The notes under the pieces were generated by a model, which worked only from the letters and a program-made list of their open reading frames with translations, was not told the DNA's origin and made no database searches. A stretch of 64,000 bases of DNA from assembly GCF_964204865.1 (NCBI RefSeq), contig NC_135251.1, forward strand, positions 18,228,001 to 18,292,000, written 5' to 3'. This document shows, piece by piece, positions 10,001 to 19,739 of this stretch (within the stretch, counting starts at the first letter, position 1; the number at the start of each line of letters is the position of its first letter). The translations under genes and the position numbers were made by a program. The stretch comes from Styela clava. Lineage: Eukaryota > Chordata > Ascidiacea > Stolidobranchia > Styelidae.

Positions 10001-12957
10001 CAAGCTTAGAGCCTATTTTGGTGCCTATTTCTCAACATTTTCTCAGGGCGCTTAAGCGCGCCCTGAACCCCAGCCGTGTCGTCCCGCACTTTTCCTCGCT
10101 GCCCTTTTCTGGCCCACAATTTTATTCTGCTGTGGATTTTGGCTCGCTGTCAATCAACTTGGGGGCCCCTCTTGTACATCGTTTCTTAAATACATACCAA
10201 TTTTTTAGGAATACAAATAGCCTAGTTTTTTCTCAAATAGCAAATTATTTACCACCCCCTAAATTTCAAAACACCCCTCCTAAATGGAAAAGCTGGGGAA
10301 CATACTGGGAGTATGTGCGAGTGATAGACACTTCCGCGCAACGGATGCAAGTTTCTCTACAATGCCAAGAAGGTCATTTGAAACATATTCTAGAGATAAC
10401 ATAACTTTTGTGCAAAATCGTCCTAAAGTATTGAAAATTTTGGGTACAATCATAAACAAACAGAAGTTCAAGTGTAAATAAAAATTAAATGAGTATTATT
10501 CATTCTTATCGAATTAAGAAACGTAAAAGTTTTTTTCACAGAATAGACAATTTTAACTGATAAATCAATATACATGCAAAGACGAGGTATATATATTTTA
10601 CTAAAACTGAGGACGCTCTCACATTTTTCTATCAAGAGATTACAACTCGCTTTACTTATATTTTGTAAAGAAGAATATTCTTTCTTGTAGCTCTGTGGAA
10701 TATTTCAAAACATTGGTTGAAATGTATCACAGGGAGTTCGCATCGGTGAGAGTTTTAACTCACGTAACTGCAAAGTATGACGCTATGATGAAATATGGAG
10801 CGGCAACAACAAACAGGTAAACTATGTTACTAATATTTTTACGTGAAAAAAAACTTTAAGCAAGACTCGACATTATTGCTAATTCTGTTTAACAGGCACG
10901 AAATAATATCGTCTCTCGTCAACAAAGCGAAAAACCTTAAACTCGATGGGCTTATATTGGATTATGAACCCAGGGAGAGTTATTCTAGAGAGCATGCTGT
11001 CACTTACCGTATATTTCTAGACGACTTGGCATCTGAGCTGAGCAAGTACAACATGTCCCTGGGAACTGTAGTTTCTTCTTGGGGTATATTAAAGGTATGA
11101 CTGATTCTAAGTAATATATCGTCAGGCTAATAACCGAATTGCGTAAGTCATTTTTGGCGGTTTTGAGTTTTTTTTATAAAATAGGTATTTATGTAATGCT
11201 GCGCACCTGTCTGTTAACTCAGATTTTGTTTTAAGAATTCCGAAACCCATGAAAATGGAGATTTTGTATGACATGCACATTTGTGCAATTGTTTCGTCAT
11301 AATGAATTATCGGTGTTACCACAGGACTATTGTGACGTCACAAAGGCAAAATAACCTCGGCGAAGGATTTTCGAGTGTTTGCATCTCAGATTAGCTATTT
11401 TGGGGATTAGACATCGTAGATACTGAGAATTATATTCGTTATTGGATTGTTTGGTTTTTAGGACTGGTGTACATAGTCAAGTTACAAAATTGCGTATGTC
11501 CCCAAGTCATAGACACCTTTCTGCGTAAGTCACAGTGCGTCATTATGACGTCACATAACTGCGTCATACAAATTACCTTACATCCGGCTACGATCAAAAA
11601 ATTGAACCTCGGCAAATTATTGACTCTCAATGGCATATCAATATCATTAGGAAGTTTTTTACGTTTTTCTCAAAACTGCTAAAAATGACTTACGCAATTC
11701 GGTTATTAGCGTGACATTATGTTTGTTTCTCGTTTTCTGATATTGCAGTATCTAACTTCGCTATTTCTATCAGAATAGTTGAAGAATAAACGACATTCTT
11801 GCATTATATATATTTTGTTTCATTTCCAGAAAATATGTAACTGGAGACTTACAACTGCTTTTGGTCATAATGCTTCAGTTATTTTGTCAATATTTTCATC
11901 AGTTTATTCCTCTAATATCTCCACAACCAACGTCTCAATCCAAAAAAGTAATCGTTAGATAAAACAGTAGCAAAGTACTTTGTTGAACGTTCTTAGTTTT
12001 TACTGTTCATTCAAGTTCCTGCCATTTTTAACACGCGTATTAATATATCTTATTTTCAGTACTACGATATTTTCGCAAATAGTAAAGTTAACTTCATAGG
12101 ATCAATGAGCAGCACATATTATGGGCATAATACAGATTCCAATAAACAACATGTGCTGGACATGATGAAAGAAATTGATACAGATAGGTAGGTTTATCTG
12201 AATTTCAAACGTACAGCTAAACCCCAACTAGTGAGTAATTTAATAACTTTGATAATTCACCTCATCGATACGCGTCTGAGAATTTGTGGCCACAAGTTCA
12301 CGGAGAAGATTACTTGTGGACCATTCCATCATTTGATTTGGTTCACGCTTTCACTTTAAAAAAAAGTCGTCACAAAAATCAAAAATTAAACGAGGTAAAA
12401 AATGTTTGAAAATACCGGAAATCAACCAAAATATTCACACTCAGATTGAGATAATAATTTACCAGGCTTAAATTTAATAATTGGTGTTTCAATAAAATTC
12501 GTTTGCCGAAAAAAATTATTTAGTTATTACGAATTCTTCGCTATTACCGGTGTGAAAATCGGTTATGAATTGACGTCAGTTATGAATTAATAAAATTTAT
12601 TAATCGCGAAATAAAATTGACAAAATACCAACTTCAATATAATAATCTCATGTACAACAATTAGGGAGGATGGAATAATTAGTTTTAAGTTATTTATAAT
12701 TTTGTCTCTATATATGATTGCTTTCTTTATATCGAAGGCTGGAAATTGGTCTTGGACTGATGTACAATGACCAGGTATTGCCCAAGCCAAAGCGAAACTA
12801 CAGGTGGAGTGAAGAGAGACTCGAAGACTTCATCAGGTGGTCTGATAACCAAGGAATACGTAGAGTTCACGTGTATCCGGGACAATGGAGATCTCATAAA
12901 GCTTCGGAAAAATATTTTTTACGGACTTTATCTAATTTTTCAGAGGGCAAGAGCTGA
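1093..12957 (+). CDS. Type II membrane protein: mucin-like stalk, Link domain and GH18-like TIM-barrel domain (12 exons, 634 aa)
   Basis: Exons 1093-1263, 2218-2395, 4582-4727, 4945-5060, 6747-6835, 7423-7546, 7978-8129, 8963-9218, 10691-10816, 10896-11094, 12060-12187 and 12738-12957 join in phase (1905 nt including TGA). Residues 1-80 are a polar, basic tail with no signal peptide. Residues about 82-104 form a membrane helix (PTIVILVIAFVFFILLASAL) preceded by RKSRRK, which suggests type II topology. Residues 117-233 are a Thr/Ser-rich stalk. Residues 234-326 are a Link domain with its four cysteines (C252, C276, C299, C323) and the CTFGW motif. Residues about 335-634 look like a TIM-barrel glycosidase. 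LDGLILDYEP carries D470, D475 and E477, like the GH18 DxxDxDxE motif, but the central Asp is replaced by Ile473. Inference: a cell-surface protein that binds and perhaps cleaves a glycan such as hyaluronan. Start, splice sites and activity are unproven. A poly(A) signal lies at 13030. Confidence 0.8.
2810..3054. repeat. Foldback-type repeat with internal (ACAG)n tract
   Basis: The left arm at 2810-2830 (cttatcgatcttagatcggt) is an inverted match to the right arm at 3033-3054, with one extra base in the right arm. Between the arms lie a segment ending in gatatcgcgttcat and a run of ACAG/ACAA tetranucleotides (about 2976-3017). A GATATCGCGTT-like segment before an ACAG run resembles the 3' tails of retroposons in many animals (known pattern; the assignment is inference). 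The repeat lies in intron 2 of the Link-domain gene. Confidence 0.55.
3638..4455. mobile_element. TA-flanked MITE, copy 1 (818 bp)
   Basis: It starts with tcgtcaggctaataaccg and ends with the inverted counterpart cggttattagcgtgacga. The terminal inverted repeats run about 45-50 bp, and a TA flanks each end (3636-3637 and 4456-4457), as expected for Tc1/mariner-type targets. Related copies lie at 11119-11717 and 24394-25218. The open frames inside do not look like a transposase, so it is non-autonomous. It sits in intron 2 of the Link-domain gene. Confidence 0.85.
5091..6223. mobile_element. hAT-type non-autonomous element (outer, host of a nested insertion)
   Basis: It begins taggcttaccata and ends tatggtaagccta, which are inverted repeats. 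Both sides are flanked by the 8-bp direct repeat tatataat (5083-5090 and 6224-6231), the hAT hallmark. It lies in intron 4 of the Link-domain gene, about 30 bp after the donor site. A second element (5319-5778) is inserted inside it. Cytosine-rich cccgg stretches occur near both ends. No transposase frame is evident. Confidence 0.88.
5319..5778. mobile_element. hAT-type MITE nested inside another hAT element (460 bp)
   Basis: The ends are cagtgacgtagc and gctacgccactg, imperfect inverted repeats of a very common hAT terminal type. The 8-bp direct repeat gtcatagg is perfect on both sides (5311-5318 and 5779-5786). The insertion is inside the older element 5091-6223, so it is the younger of the two. 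The frames at 5340-5645 (+) and 5436-5651 (-) are chance. Confidence 0.9.
6965..7225. repeat. Degenerate hAT-like repeat fragment rich in CGGCCCGC
   Basis: Segments such as tccggcccgcttgg, ctggcccgcctgatg and catggcccgccag resemble the ends of decayed hAT elements that begin with cagggg and cggcccgc strings. No clean terminal repeats or target duplication could be placed. It lies in intron 5 of the Link-domain gene. A related fragment starts near 9705. Confidence 0.35.
9219..10690. repeat. Repeat-rich intron 8 (G and C homopolymers, hAT- and mariner-like scraps)
   Basis: The intron holds a 12-base G run (9451-9462) and a 13-base C run (9581-9593) about 120 bp apart. A hAT-like end (aggggttccaaaccgcag) starts at about 9705. 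A stretch at about 10375-10480 (gaaacatattctagaga, then aacagaagttcaagtgt) matches the mariner-like remnant at 43498-43960. The 138-residue frame at 9988-10404 spans these scraps and is not considered a gene. Confidence 0.5.
11119..11717. mobile_element. TA-flanked MITE, copy 2, internally deleted (599 bp)
   Basis: It has the same termini as the copy at 3638-4455 (tcgtcaggctaataaccg ... cggttattagcgtgacat) with flanking TA. It lies in intron 10 of the Link-domain gene, 24 bp after the donor. Compared with copies 1 and 3 it lacks about 200 bp of the centre. The join falls at a short cagatt sequence that copy 1 has at both edges of the missing piece. Confidence 0.85.
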
Positions 12958-13029
12958 CAAAACTGTTGAAACACGAATATTTATGTTAAATTTGTTTATT
13001 TGAGCGCATATTAGTTATTTTTACGATAC

Positions 13030-13035
13030 AATAAA
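13030..13035 (+). terminator. Poly(A) signal AATAAA of the Link-domain gene
   Basis: An exact AATAAA lies 72 bases after the TGA at 12955-12957. It is the first one downstream and supports 12957 as the end of the coding region. Confidence 0.6.
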
Positions 13036-13215
13036 AAGAGATTCTCGCTATTCTTTTTTGTGTGTGTGTGATGATCTTTTATCAGCTATTAGGAAAATAT
13101 TCAAAAACGATAATTTACAATGTACAAGAGGGACGAGTATGACAAGCGGAACACGTGGGACAAGTGAAACAAGGGTGGGACTCGATTTTTTGAGACACCG
13201 AAATATGATGAGATA

Positions 13216-14086
13216 TCGCAATGATGGTTGTTTATTGTTAATCAGTGTTTCATAAAGTTTTTATTGACACATTTAATACACGTCTAAACGTTTAATTAAA
13301 AATATAATTACTCTATTTAATACGCTTCTATATATATATATGCACCATTAGTTGCACGAAGCGCATCCAGACGGTACTCATTTCCTGCCATGTTCGTTGT
13401 AACATAGCCTCATCAATGGTTGCAATGGCATTGAAATTTTTTTGTTTAAGGTTCCGTACTTTTGTTCGATACACAATATCCTTTACGTAACCCCAAAGAA
13501 AGAAGTCCAGGGGAGTGATGTCTGGTGAAATTGGTGGCCATGAAATCAGCCCATTCTTTCCAATCCATCGGTCGGGAAAATATGTTGCACCATCTTGCTG
13601 AAATATGATGGTTGGTTGAAATTCAATCAGTTGTGGTGCCACATATTCGCTCGGAAGGTTAAGGTAAATATTTGCAGCAATTGATGCCTCGTTAACGAAG
13701 AAAAATGGCCCAATTATTTGATTGCACATGATTCCACACCAAACATTCACTTTTAGACTATCACGCTGAAGTTCTCTACTCGCATGGGGGGTTTTCCGAT
13801 CCCAAATTCTTACATTGTGTTTGTTTTATTTACCATGAACGAATTGAAAGACGTAATGGTGGGTCTCTTCCATACTTACGCCTGTAGTTTCGCTGAACAT
13901 CTCTGATTTTGTCTCAATTAACCAGGATACACATTGCACTTTTTTGAGGAGTAGTCATTCTATGGGGGTTCGGGTCATATAATTTAATCAGTAAAAAATT
14001 TAAGAAACTTTATCTGAAACAATTAAATTTATTGTCAATAAAAACTTTATGAAATACCGATTAACACAAAACAACCCTCATAGCGA
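13216..14086 (-). mobile_element. Mariner-type transposon, decayed and internally deleted (871 bp)
   Basis: Long terminal inverted repeats of about 54 bp: the left end starts tcgcaatgatggttg and contains catAAAGTTTTTATTGACA-like sequence, and the right end is its inverted match, ending accctcatagcga. Each end is flanked by TA (13214-13215 and 14087-14088), the mariner target. It contains a broken minus-strand transposase and lies just downstream of the Link-domain gene. Confidence 0.88.
13328..13960 (-). pseudogene. Mariner transposase pseudogene
   Basis: Read from 13960 down. The N-terminal part begins MTTPQKSAMCILVN, meets a stop, then continues RDVQRNYRRKYGRDPP, the usual mariner N-terminal region. 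After a deletion the frame from about 13815 gives HASRELQRDSLKVNVWCGI, FQQDGA and SPDITPLDFFLWGYVKD. These carry the second and third catalytic Asp of the D,D34D family. Only about 23 residues separate those two Asp instead of about 34, so this part is shortened too. The middle of the protein, including the first catalytic Asp, is missing. It cannot be active. Confidence 0.85.
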
Positions 14087-15264
14087 TAACTTATCATTTC
14101 CCTTTGTAGTGATATAACTATTCTTCGTTTATTTTTACCGAGTGCATTTGTTATGTTTTCACATTTATTTAAATATATCTGTACGTAGTGCTTCCATCAT
14201 TTTTTTTTAGTGAAGATGAATACTTTATTTCAATAAAATAGAAAGAGGTTACAGGAGATGTTGAACGAGAGACATAAAAAGATATTAGAGTTCGTTATTG
14301 AAGTTGTAAATAAATCGTGCTGCTGAAAATAAAAACGTGAAATTGCTAAACATAGTCGTAATACATACCGGATACGAATTAATAATACATACGTAATATG
14401 AACGAATGAATGAAAGTAGTGAAATGTTGGAGCACTTATAATAACATAATCAATTTCGACTCAATAAATTTTACAATATGCAGGCAATATACGTATCGTA
14501 CTCATCGTTCTCGCATTCCTTCTTAAATCCGGCTTCACAAACTCCTTGATTTTTTTTATATACTAAAGCTATATATATAAAAGGCTATTCAGAGCAAACA
14601 AAATTTGCAAGTTGGCGTTTTCGCATGTAGTGCCAAAGCATATCCAGTCATGCACACATGTTGAATATTTGCAAATATCTTTCATTGTAAACACTTTCAA
14701 ACTGGGATTAGTGATACTGCAAAATGTGATCATTATAAAATAAGAACTTAATACTACGATCAAAATATAACACCTACAAATCAATATGCAAGATTTTTAA
14801 TCTTCTTTTAGTTCCCTTAACTTACTACGTCATGTCATATATATATATGAATCTCAGGAGAGATAGCTTTCGTCATACGTGTTGTTGAGCTACCAATCGT
14901 TCAACGAGGCTTTGCAAAACGTGAAAATGGTATAGAAAAAACAAATACAAATGTACAGCAATGCCTTTTAAAGTAGGAAAAAAGTGCACATTGAACCTTT
15001 TATGTTTATATTCATCGAATATATATTTTAAAATTCACTGCAATCGGGATACCCGTCGTGAAAGAATATTATACTTGCATTTGAGAAGATCCTGGGCAAT
15101 ATATTCAAACTAAATGGGGCATTTGAGGCATCAGTGATGAACTCGAGTTTGCCATGCATATGAGAGGAACCGATAATTTTATAATGTAATATAATAATTT
15201 TAGGTATATTTTTACAAATTCTTCATCAAATAATCAATCGTTCGTGTTAAGGCTACAGCACAAT
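14087..15264. other. Intergenic, nothing recognised
   Basis: AT-rich DNA between the mariner remnant and the 3' end of the minus-strand methyltransferase gene. It probably includes that gene's 3' untranslated region, but I could not place a convincing poly(A) signal. The 71-residue frame at 14569-14784 (-) shows no family features. Confidence 0.4.
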
Positions 15265-16544
15265 TTAATCATCGGGCTTTGTGCCAAAAATGAGTTTGAA
15301 ATCTGATTTCACTTCTCCATTGTAAATATTCTTCTCTTTTATATTCTCAAATCCGGCTTCCTGTAAAGCATTGATGTACCTTTTTGGTTCAAACATCCAG
15401 CTTTCTAACAGACCTTTATCTTTCACCATTTCAAGCTTTTCAGGATGCATTCCAGCTATCATCAATCCACCGGGTTTCATGACTCGTTTTATTTCGTTGA
15501 TTGAATTTGCCAAGCTAGGCCAGAAATAAAAGCAATGAACGTGGAATACTTTGTGTATAGTCGCATCAGGAATCGACATTTTAGCAACGTCTTCATTTAG
15601 TATTGTGAGTTTCCCAGATGCTACGTCCTTCTTCAATGACTTCCGCGCCCATTTACACACGTCTTCTGAATAATCGACACCATAAAGTGAACCTTTGCCA
15701 TTTCTGATAGTGTTTTGCAGAACATATTCAAGTCCATCACCTGTCAATTATAATTTTAATAACAGAAACTGTTTGAACCAATGCTTGTTGGATCTACAGC
15801 TGGTCTTAACATGTGTTATGTGCACAGGACTGACATTTTCAAATGGCTATATATTTAAGAGAAAATATTTGTCCGAAATTTAATCCTGTTTCTGACTGTC
15901 AATTCGGACTTGTGTTTTCACACATGAATAGGTTTTGGAACTTTTGAGCACTTTCAACAAAACATATTATCACTTGTGAAATAATCGTCTACTGATTAGT
16001 GTTCGCTCGTTTGCATCCACCAATGTGCATAATGATATCAAACAACAATAAATTGCGGCTTCCATTTCAACAAATCAATATTTAAAAATTTTAAATAGGG
16101 CTTTCTCTAGTATAATTCTGAATAATTCGAATTCAAAATGCGATAGTGGTCGTAATTTTAATAGCTCTAGCCAGAAAAATTGACGAAATGAATTTTAGTT
16201 TATTGTGAACTAATCAGTATGTTGGAGGTGATGTTTGTCAGCTGATTACTCAAAATTCTGATTGCATTCCTACTCAAGTGTTTTTCATAAAATTCTCTGA
16301 TCATTATTTTAAAACAAAAATATTCAGTGGGATTTTCTACTTTGGACTCACCAAGACCGAATCCAATCTCCAGTATATTTTCATCAGCCCCAGCATTTGT
16401 CGCACGAGCAACGTCTATTTCAATTGTTGAATTGCCTTTCAGCAGACTCTTTCTTGCGATGAATCCCCAAAAACCTGAAGATGGCTTCCTGATTTGCTCT
16501 TTGATGTATTTCCTAGCAAATGGCATTTCAACAAGCTTCAACAT
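15265..16544 (-). CDS. Class I SAM-dependent methyltransferase (2 exons, 222 aa)
   Basis: Exon 1 is 16544-16352 and exon 2 is 15740-15265. The junction (G|GT) is in phase and falls inside the cofactor motif. The joined protein reads ENILEIGFGLGDGLEYVL at residues 56-73, which is motif I (E-x-G-x-G-x-G) of class I methyltransferases. It is followed by GVDYSEDV (the acidic residue that binds the ribose) and INEDVAKM-type and KPGGLMIAG motifs, as in the Methyltransf_11 family. The predicted role is methyl transfer from S-adenosylmethionine to an unknown, probably small-molecule, substrate. No signal peptide or membrane segment is seen. The start ATG has the family-like lead MLKLVEMPFARKYIK. The frame 15265-15747 read alone would give a false internal ATG that lies in the intron and exon edge. 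Confidence 0.87.
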
Positions 16545-18245
16545 TTTGTCAGTAGCCTATATAATATGCTTTGCAAGTCTATACTAAAATTGTCAAGTTC
16601 CCTCTGGCAAAAATAAACATATTAGAAAAAGCACAAAACGCAACAGCGACAGTAGATTAATGAGGTTGGACGTTTTAAACTGACTTTTCTAACTTCGCTG
16701 TGTTATATAATTTCAGTGATAATATACAACTTTTCAAATCCAAGTCGAAAATTGAATATCTATCTGTTGATTGAATATATATATATCCTTGCATTTTGAA
16801 AAACATCGTACATTATAAGATCTGACACTAAACTTGGCTAGATATACTTGACTGCACAATAGTTTTTAAATGTGTTGACTCATCTCTAAAATTGCGATTC
16901 TAGACCGCATGATGCGAGATAAGCCATCATTTTAAATATTGACATTGGGTTTTCTTATTTACTTTCAAGAATTCATGTGTTGGCTGCCTATGGTTAACAT
17001 GCACAGATTTCTGCTTTAAATAAACAAGGAAGCCCGGAAAGTGCGGAAGGCCTATATTTCATAGTCATCGTGGAAGGTAAATTTTTACTTTATTCAATAC
17101 AAGAACTGCAATGATATTCCTATTATTACAAATATTCCTAAATTATTTGTTTGAAAAACACTGCAGAAAATTTATGTGATATTAACTGCAAAATAAACTT
17201 GTAAGGCTGCATTAGATGCTCACACAGAAAGATAAAAATAAAATGAATATATATATATATAAAGCAAAATACTAAATCCAGTTTAAGAGTTTGGTCTGAC
17301 GTTTTTCTGAAGTTATGCATTGCCTCAGTAGACTGTTTACTAGTGCGATATTCAGTATTCAAACAGTATGCATCAACAGCAGACCTATACGCTTTTGAGA
17401 AATCGTGGTCTGCATTTTTGATATTTTGGTACAGACAATTTCACATCAGTTTCCAACGAACAAATGCAGCAAATCAACATAGTAACAACATGTTTCTTGT
17501 TTCATATTGGTCAGCTGAAGCTTGAAAATATGTAACTTCAACAAAAATACAGATAACAAATACTAACACAGCCTTATAAATGAAAGAATTTGTGCACACC
17601 ACCATCAATAATAATGGCAATCCTGTCGAATGTATTGTATATGGAATGTATTGAGTGGAACTGTATGTACAAAATATTATTCTTACATGATATATGCGCC
17701 GTTTGTAGTCCTGTGTATAAGCCTTCCCCTTTAAAATAAGGCATGTTCTATAGCGTGATTTTTTTTTATCTAGTTGATAGCAAGAAATCTCTCCTACACG
17801 TTTTAAATGATTAATATTCTATGTAGGTAGCGATTTTTTTTAAATAGAAACTTGTTATTTATAAGAAAATGGATATCGGTTTATATTTGAAAATTTCGTA
17901 ATTTTCTACTTTACAATTTTGTTTTTGATAAATGGGAATAAAATACATCCCCCTAAATAACCCCTAGCGTTATTTTCGAAATTGAAATAGGACCCTGTCT
18001 TATTTTCGGGGAAACACCGTATGTAGTACTTCATAAATATTTCTTCTTTCTAGACCCGTTGTTCTTAAACTTTGCTAGCCTTTCGCACCTCTACGTTACT
18101 CTAGGAGATTTTGTCGAAACCCAAACTGCCTTCAATAGACAGAGTACGGATTTGTTGGAGAGTATGAATTTGCTGGGTATAAAGCAACATAAATTGCAGT
18201 GAGGGAATAACTACACATAATTATCCGAACATTTCTCGTTCTTGG
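16545..18245. other. Intergenic, few decayed repeats
   Basis: Presumed promoter of the methyltransferase, then gene-free AT-rich DNA. At about 17935-18020 there is a stretch (cctgtcttattttcgggg, cccctaaataacccct) resembling a widespread decayed DNA-transposon repeat. At about 18055-18125 there is a hAT-like scrap (cccgttgttcttaaac). Frames in this stretch show no domain. Confidence 0.4.
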
Positions 18246-18249
18246 TTGA

Positions 18250-18594
18250 CATATCAAGGATAGGATAGGATTCACATTTTTATCCCGGGGGAGAGGAAAG
18301 CCGATAAGATCGCTTATCCATGTGGCGAACCACGGCATCTCGTCCGGTTACCATTCCATGTCGGGTATGGGATTAGTTAGTTACTTGTTTTTCGAAAGCA
18401 TGGACTTGACCGTGGAGGAAGCCGTAATCGACCAGCGGTTACGTGAACCACCCTACGGCGGCGAAAAGTCCAGCAATCCTCTCGCACATAACCATTCCGC
18501 ATGGGATTCGAACCTGCGAACCCACGCAGAGTAATTAGAGGTGCGGTGGCGAGCGTATTTCTAACGCTTATCACGATGAGCCACACCGCCGCGC
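18250..18594 (-). repeat. tRNA-derived SINE, family 1, copy 1
   Basis: Read on the minus strand, the head starts near 18594 with gcggtgtggctcatcgtg (A-box like, TGGCTCATCG). It is followed about 70 bases later by ggttcgaatccc (B-box). This is the split RNA polymerase III promoter of a tRNA-derived SINE. The body runs left to a tail near gggataaaaatgtgaatcct. Further copies are at 25333-25676 and 42853-43113. The open frames across it are shadows. Confidence 0.8.
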
Positions 18595-19065
18595 GGTAAA
18601 TGGTGGAAGAATAACACGAACAGAGCTCGATGGAATTTTTATGAACTCACCTGGTGAAGCCCTATTTTGCCTGTGTTTGAAGAATTTTTCAGTTATGAAA
18701 ATTTGGCTTATTGCTTCATCACTTCGGTTTCTTAAATACTTATATATACAGTATTACAATCAGGTAACTAACATCTTGACTGAGGCAGCCATGAATCATA
18801 ATCGAATTTGTCCATTTAATATTAAGTTTTTCTTTCCAAGTTATTGTTTGTCGTAATATTACCTCACCACAAGGACGGAAATTGCTAATTAGGGAAATAG
18901 AACTTAGCGAGACCAGTACCGAAACCAATTCATCATTTGGATTAGCGGACTTGTTTACTTACCAAGAGCATTTCAAAACGCATCTTATTTCGAGAATTTT
19001 TTGTTACTGAATCTGGGCTTGATTAGGACATCCATTGATAGTAAAGTGCATTCAATTCTAAGAGC

Positions 19066-19651
19066 ATGCTGAAGATACTTTTATTGACGTTAGCTTGCTG
19101 TTTCATATTTGCTGATGCTTTGCGATGTAGTTGTAGAGGAGTAAAATGCGGAAGTTTACGATGTGGACCACGCGTTGGCAAAGTTAGAATTTCGTGCGGG
19201 TTAGTGATCTTTCTTATGTAGTGTTTCCACTAACTCCATTTCTGGTATTAGCTGAGAATAATGAAGTTTATCATTGTCAGATGTTGCCCTGTATGCGCTA
19301 AGCAAGAAGGTGATGAATGCGGAGGAGCATGGTTTCATCGAGGAAAATGTGATACTTGTTTAGAATGCGTCAACAAAAAATGTGTGCAGGTAAGCCAAAT
19401 TCTATTCATTGTATAAATTACAAAGATATAATTATTTCGATTTCGATCTCTACTATGTCTCTGAAATAAAATTACTTACCTAAAATTGCAATATTTTCAG
19501 ATATATGATTTATTGCCATAATCAATTTGAATACATGGTTGTAACAGCTTGGAAAATCAAATATCTTCACTTTTTATTTTAGACGAAAGACGATGAAGAT
19601 TGTAATCAGGAACACCAACAAATTCCAGAAGAATCCACTCTTTTTGATTGA
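19066..19651 (+). CDS. Secreted single IGFBP-N-like domain protein (3 exons, 103 aa)
   Basis: Exons 19066-19199, 19281-19389 and 19583-19651 join in phase. Residues 1-18 (MLKILLLTLACCFIFADA) are a signal peptide. The mature part is cysteine-rich. SCGCCPVCAKQEGDECGG (residues 43-60) matches the core GCGCCxxCA...CG of the insulin-like growth factor binding protein N-terminal domain, preceded by CSCRGVKCGSLRC and followed by paired cysteines to C79. The tail (82-103) is acidic, with one more cysteine. No thyroglobulin, Kazal or Ig domain follows, so it resembles the single IGFBP-domain proteins of invertebrates. Likely role: an extracellular binding protein for an insulin-like or other ligand (inference). 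An AATAAA at 19731 supports the 3' end. Confidence 0.85.
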
Positions 19652-19730
19652 ATGAAATGTCCTTGCAACAACATGTGGGAAATTGTTAGATTTGTTGTCG
19701 ATTTTTTGACTGATTTTACAAAAGGGGTTT

Positions 19731-19736
19731 AATAAA
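19731..19736 (+). terminator. Poly(A) signal of the IGFBP-N-like gene
   Basis: An exact AATAAA lies 80 bases after the TGA that ends at 19651, in an otherwise plain 3' region. Confidence 0.6.
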
Positions 19737-19739
19737 GTC

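Noticed and set aside
11830..11958. Extra exon (KICNWRLTTAFGHNAS...) between exons 10 and 11 of the Link-domain gene
   Set aside because: It has an acceptor, but the only donor-like site leaves phase 1 while exon 11 starts in phase 0. Skipping it joins SSWGILK to YYDIFAN in the expected way.
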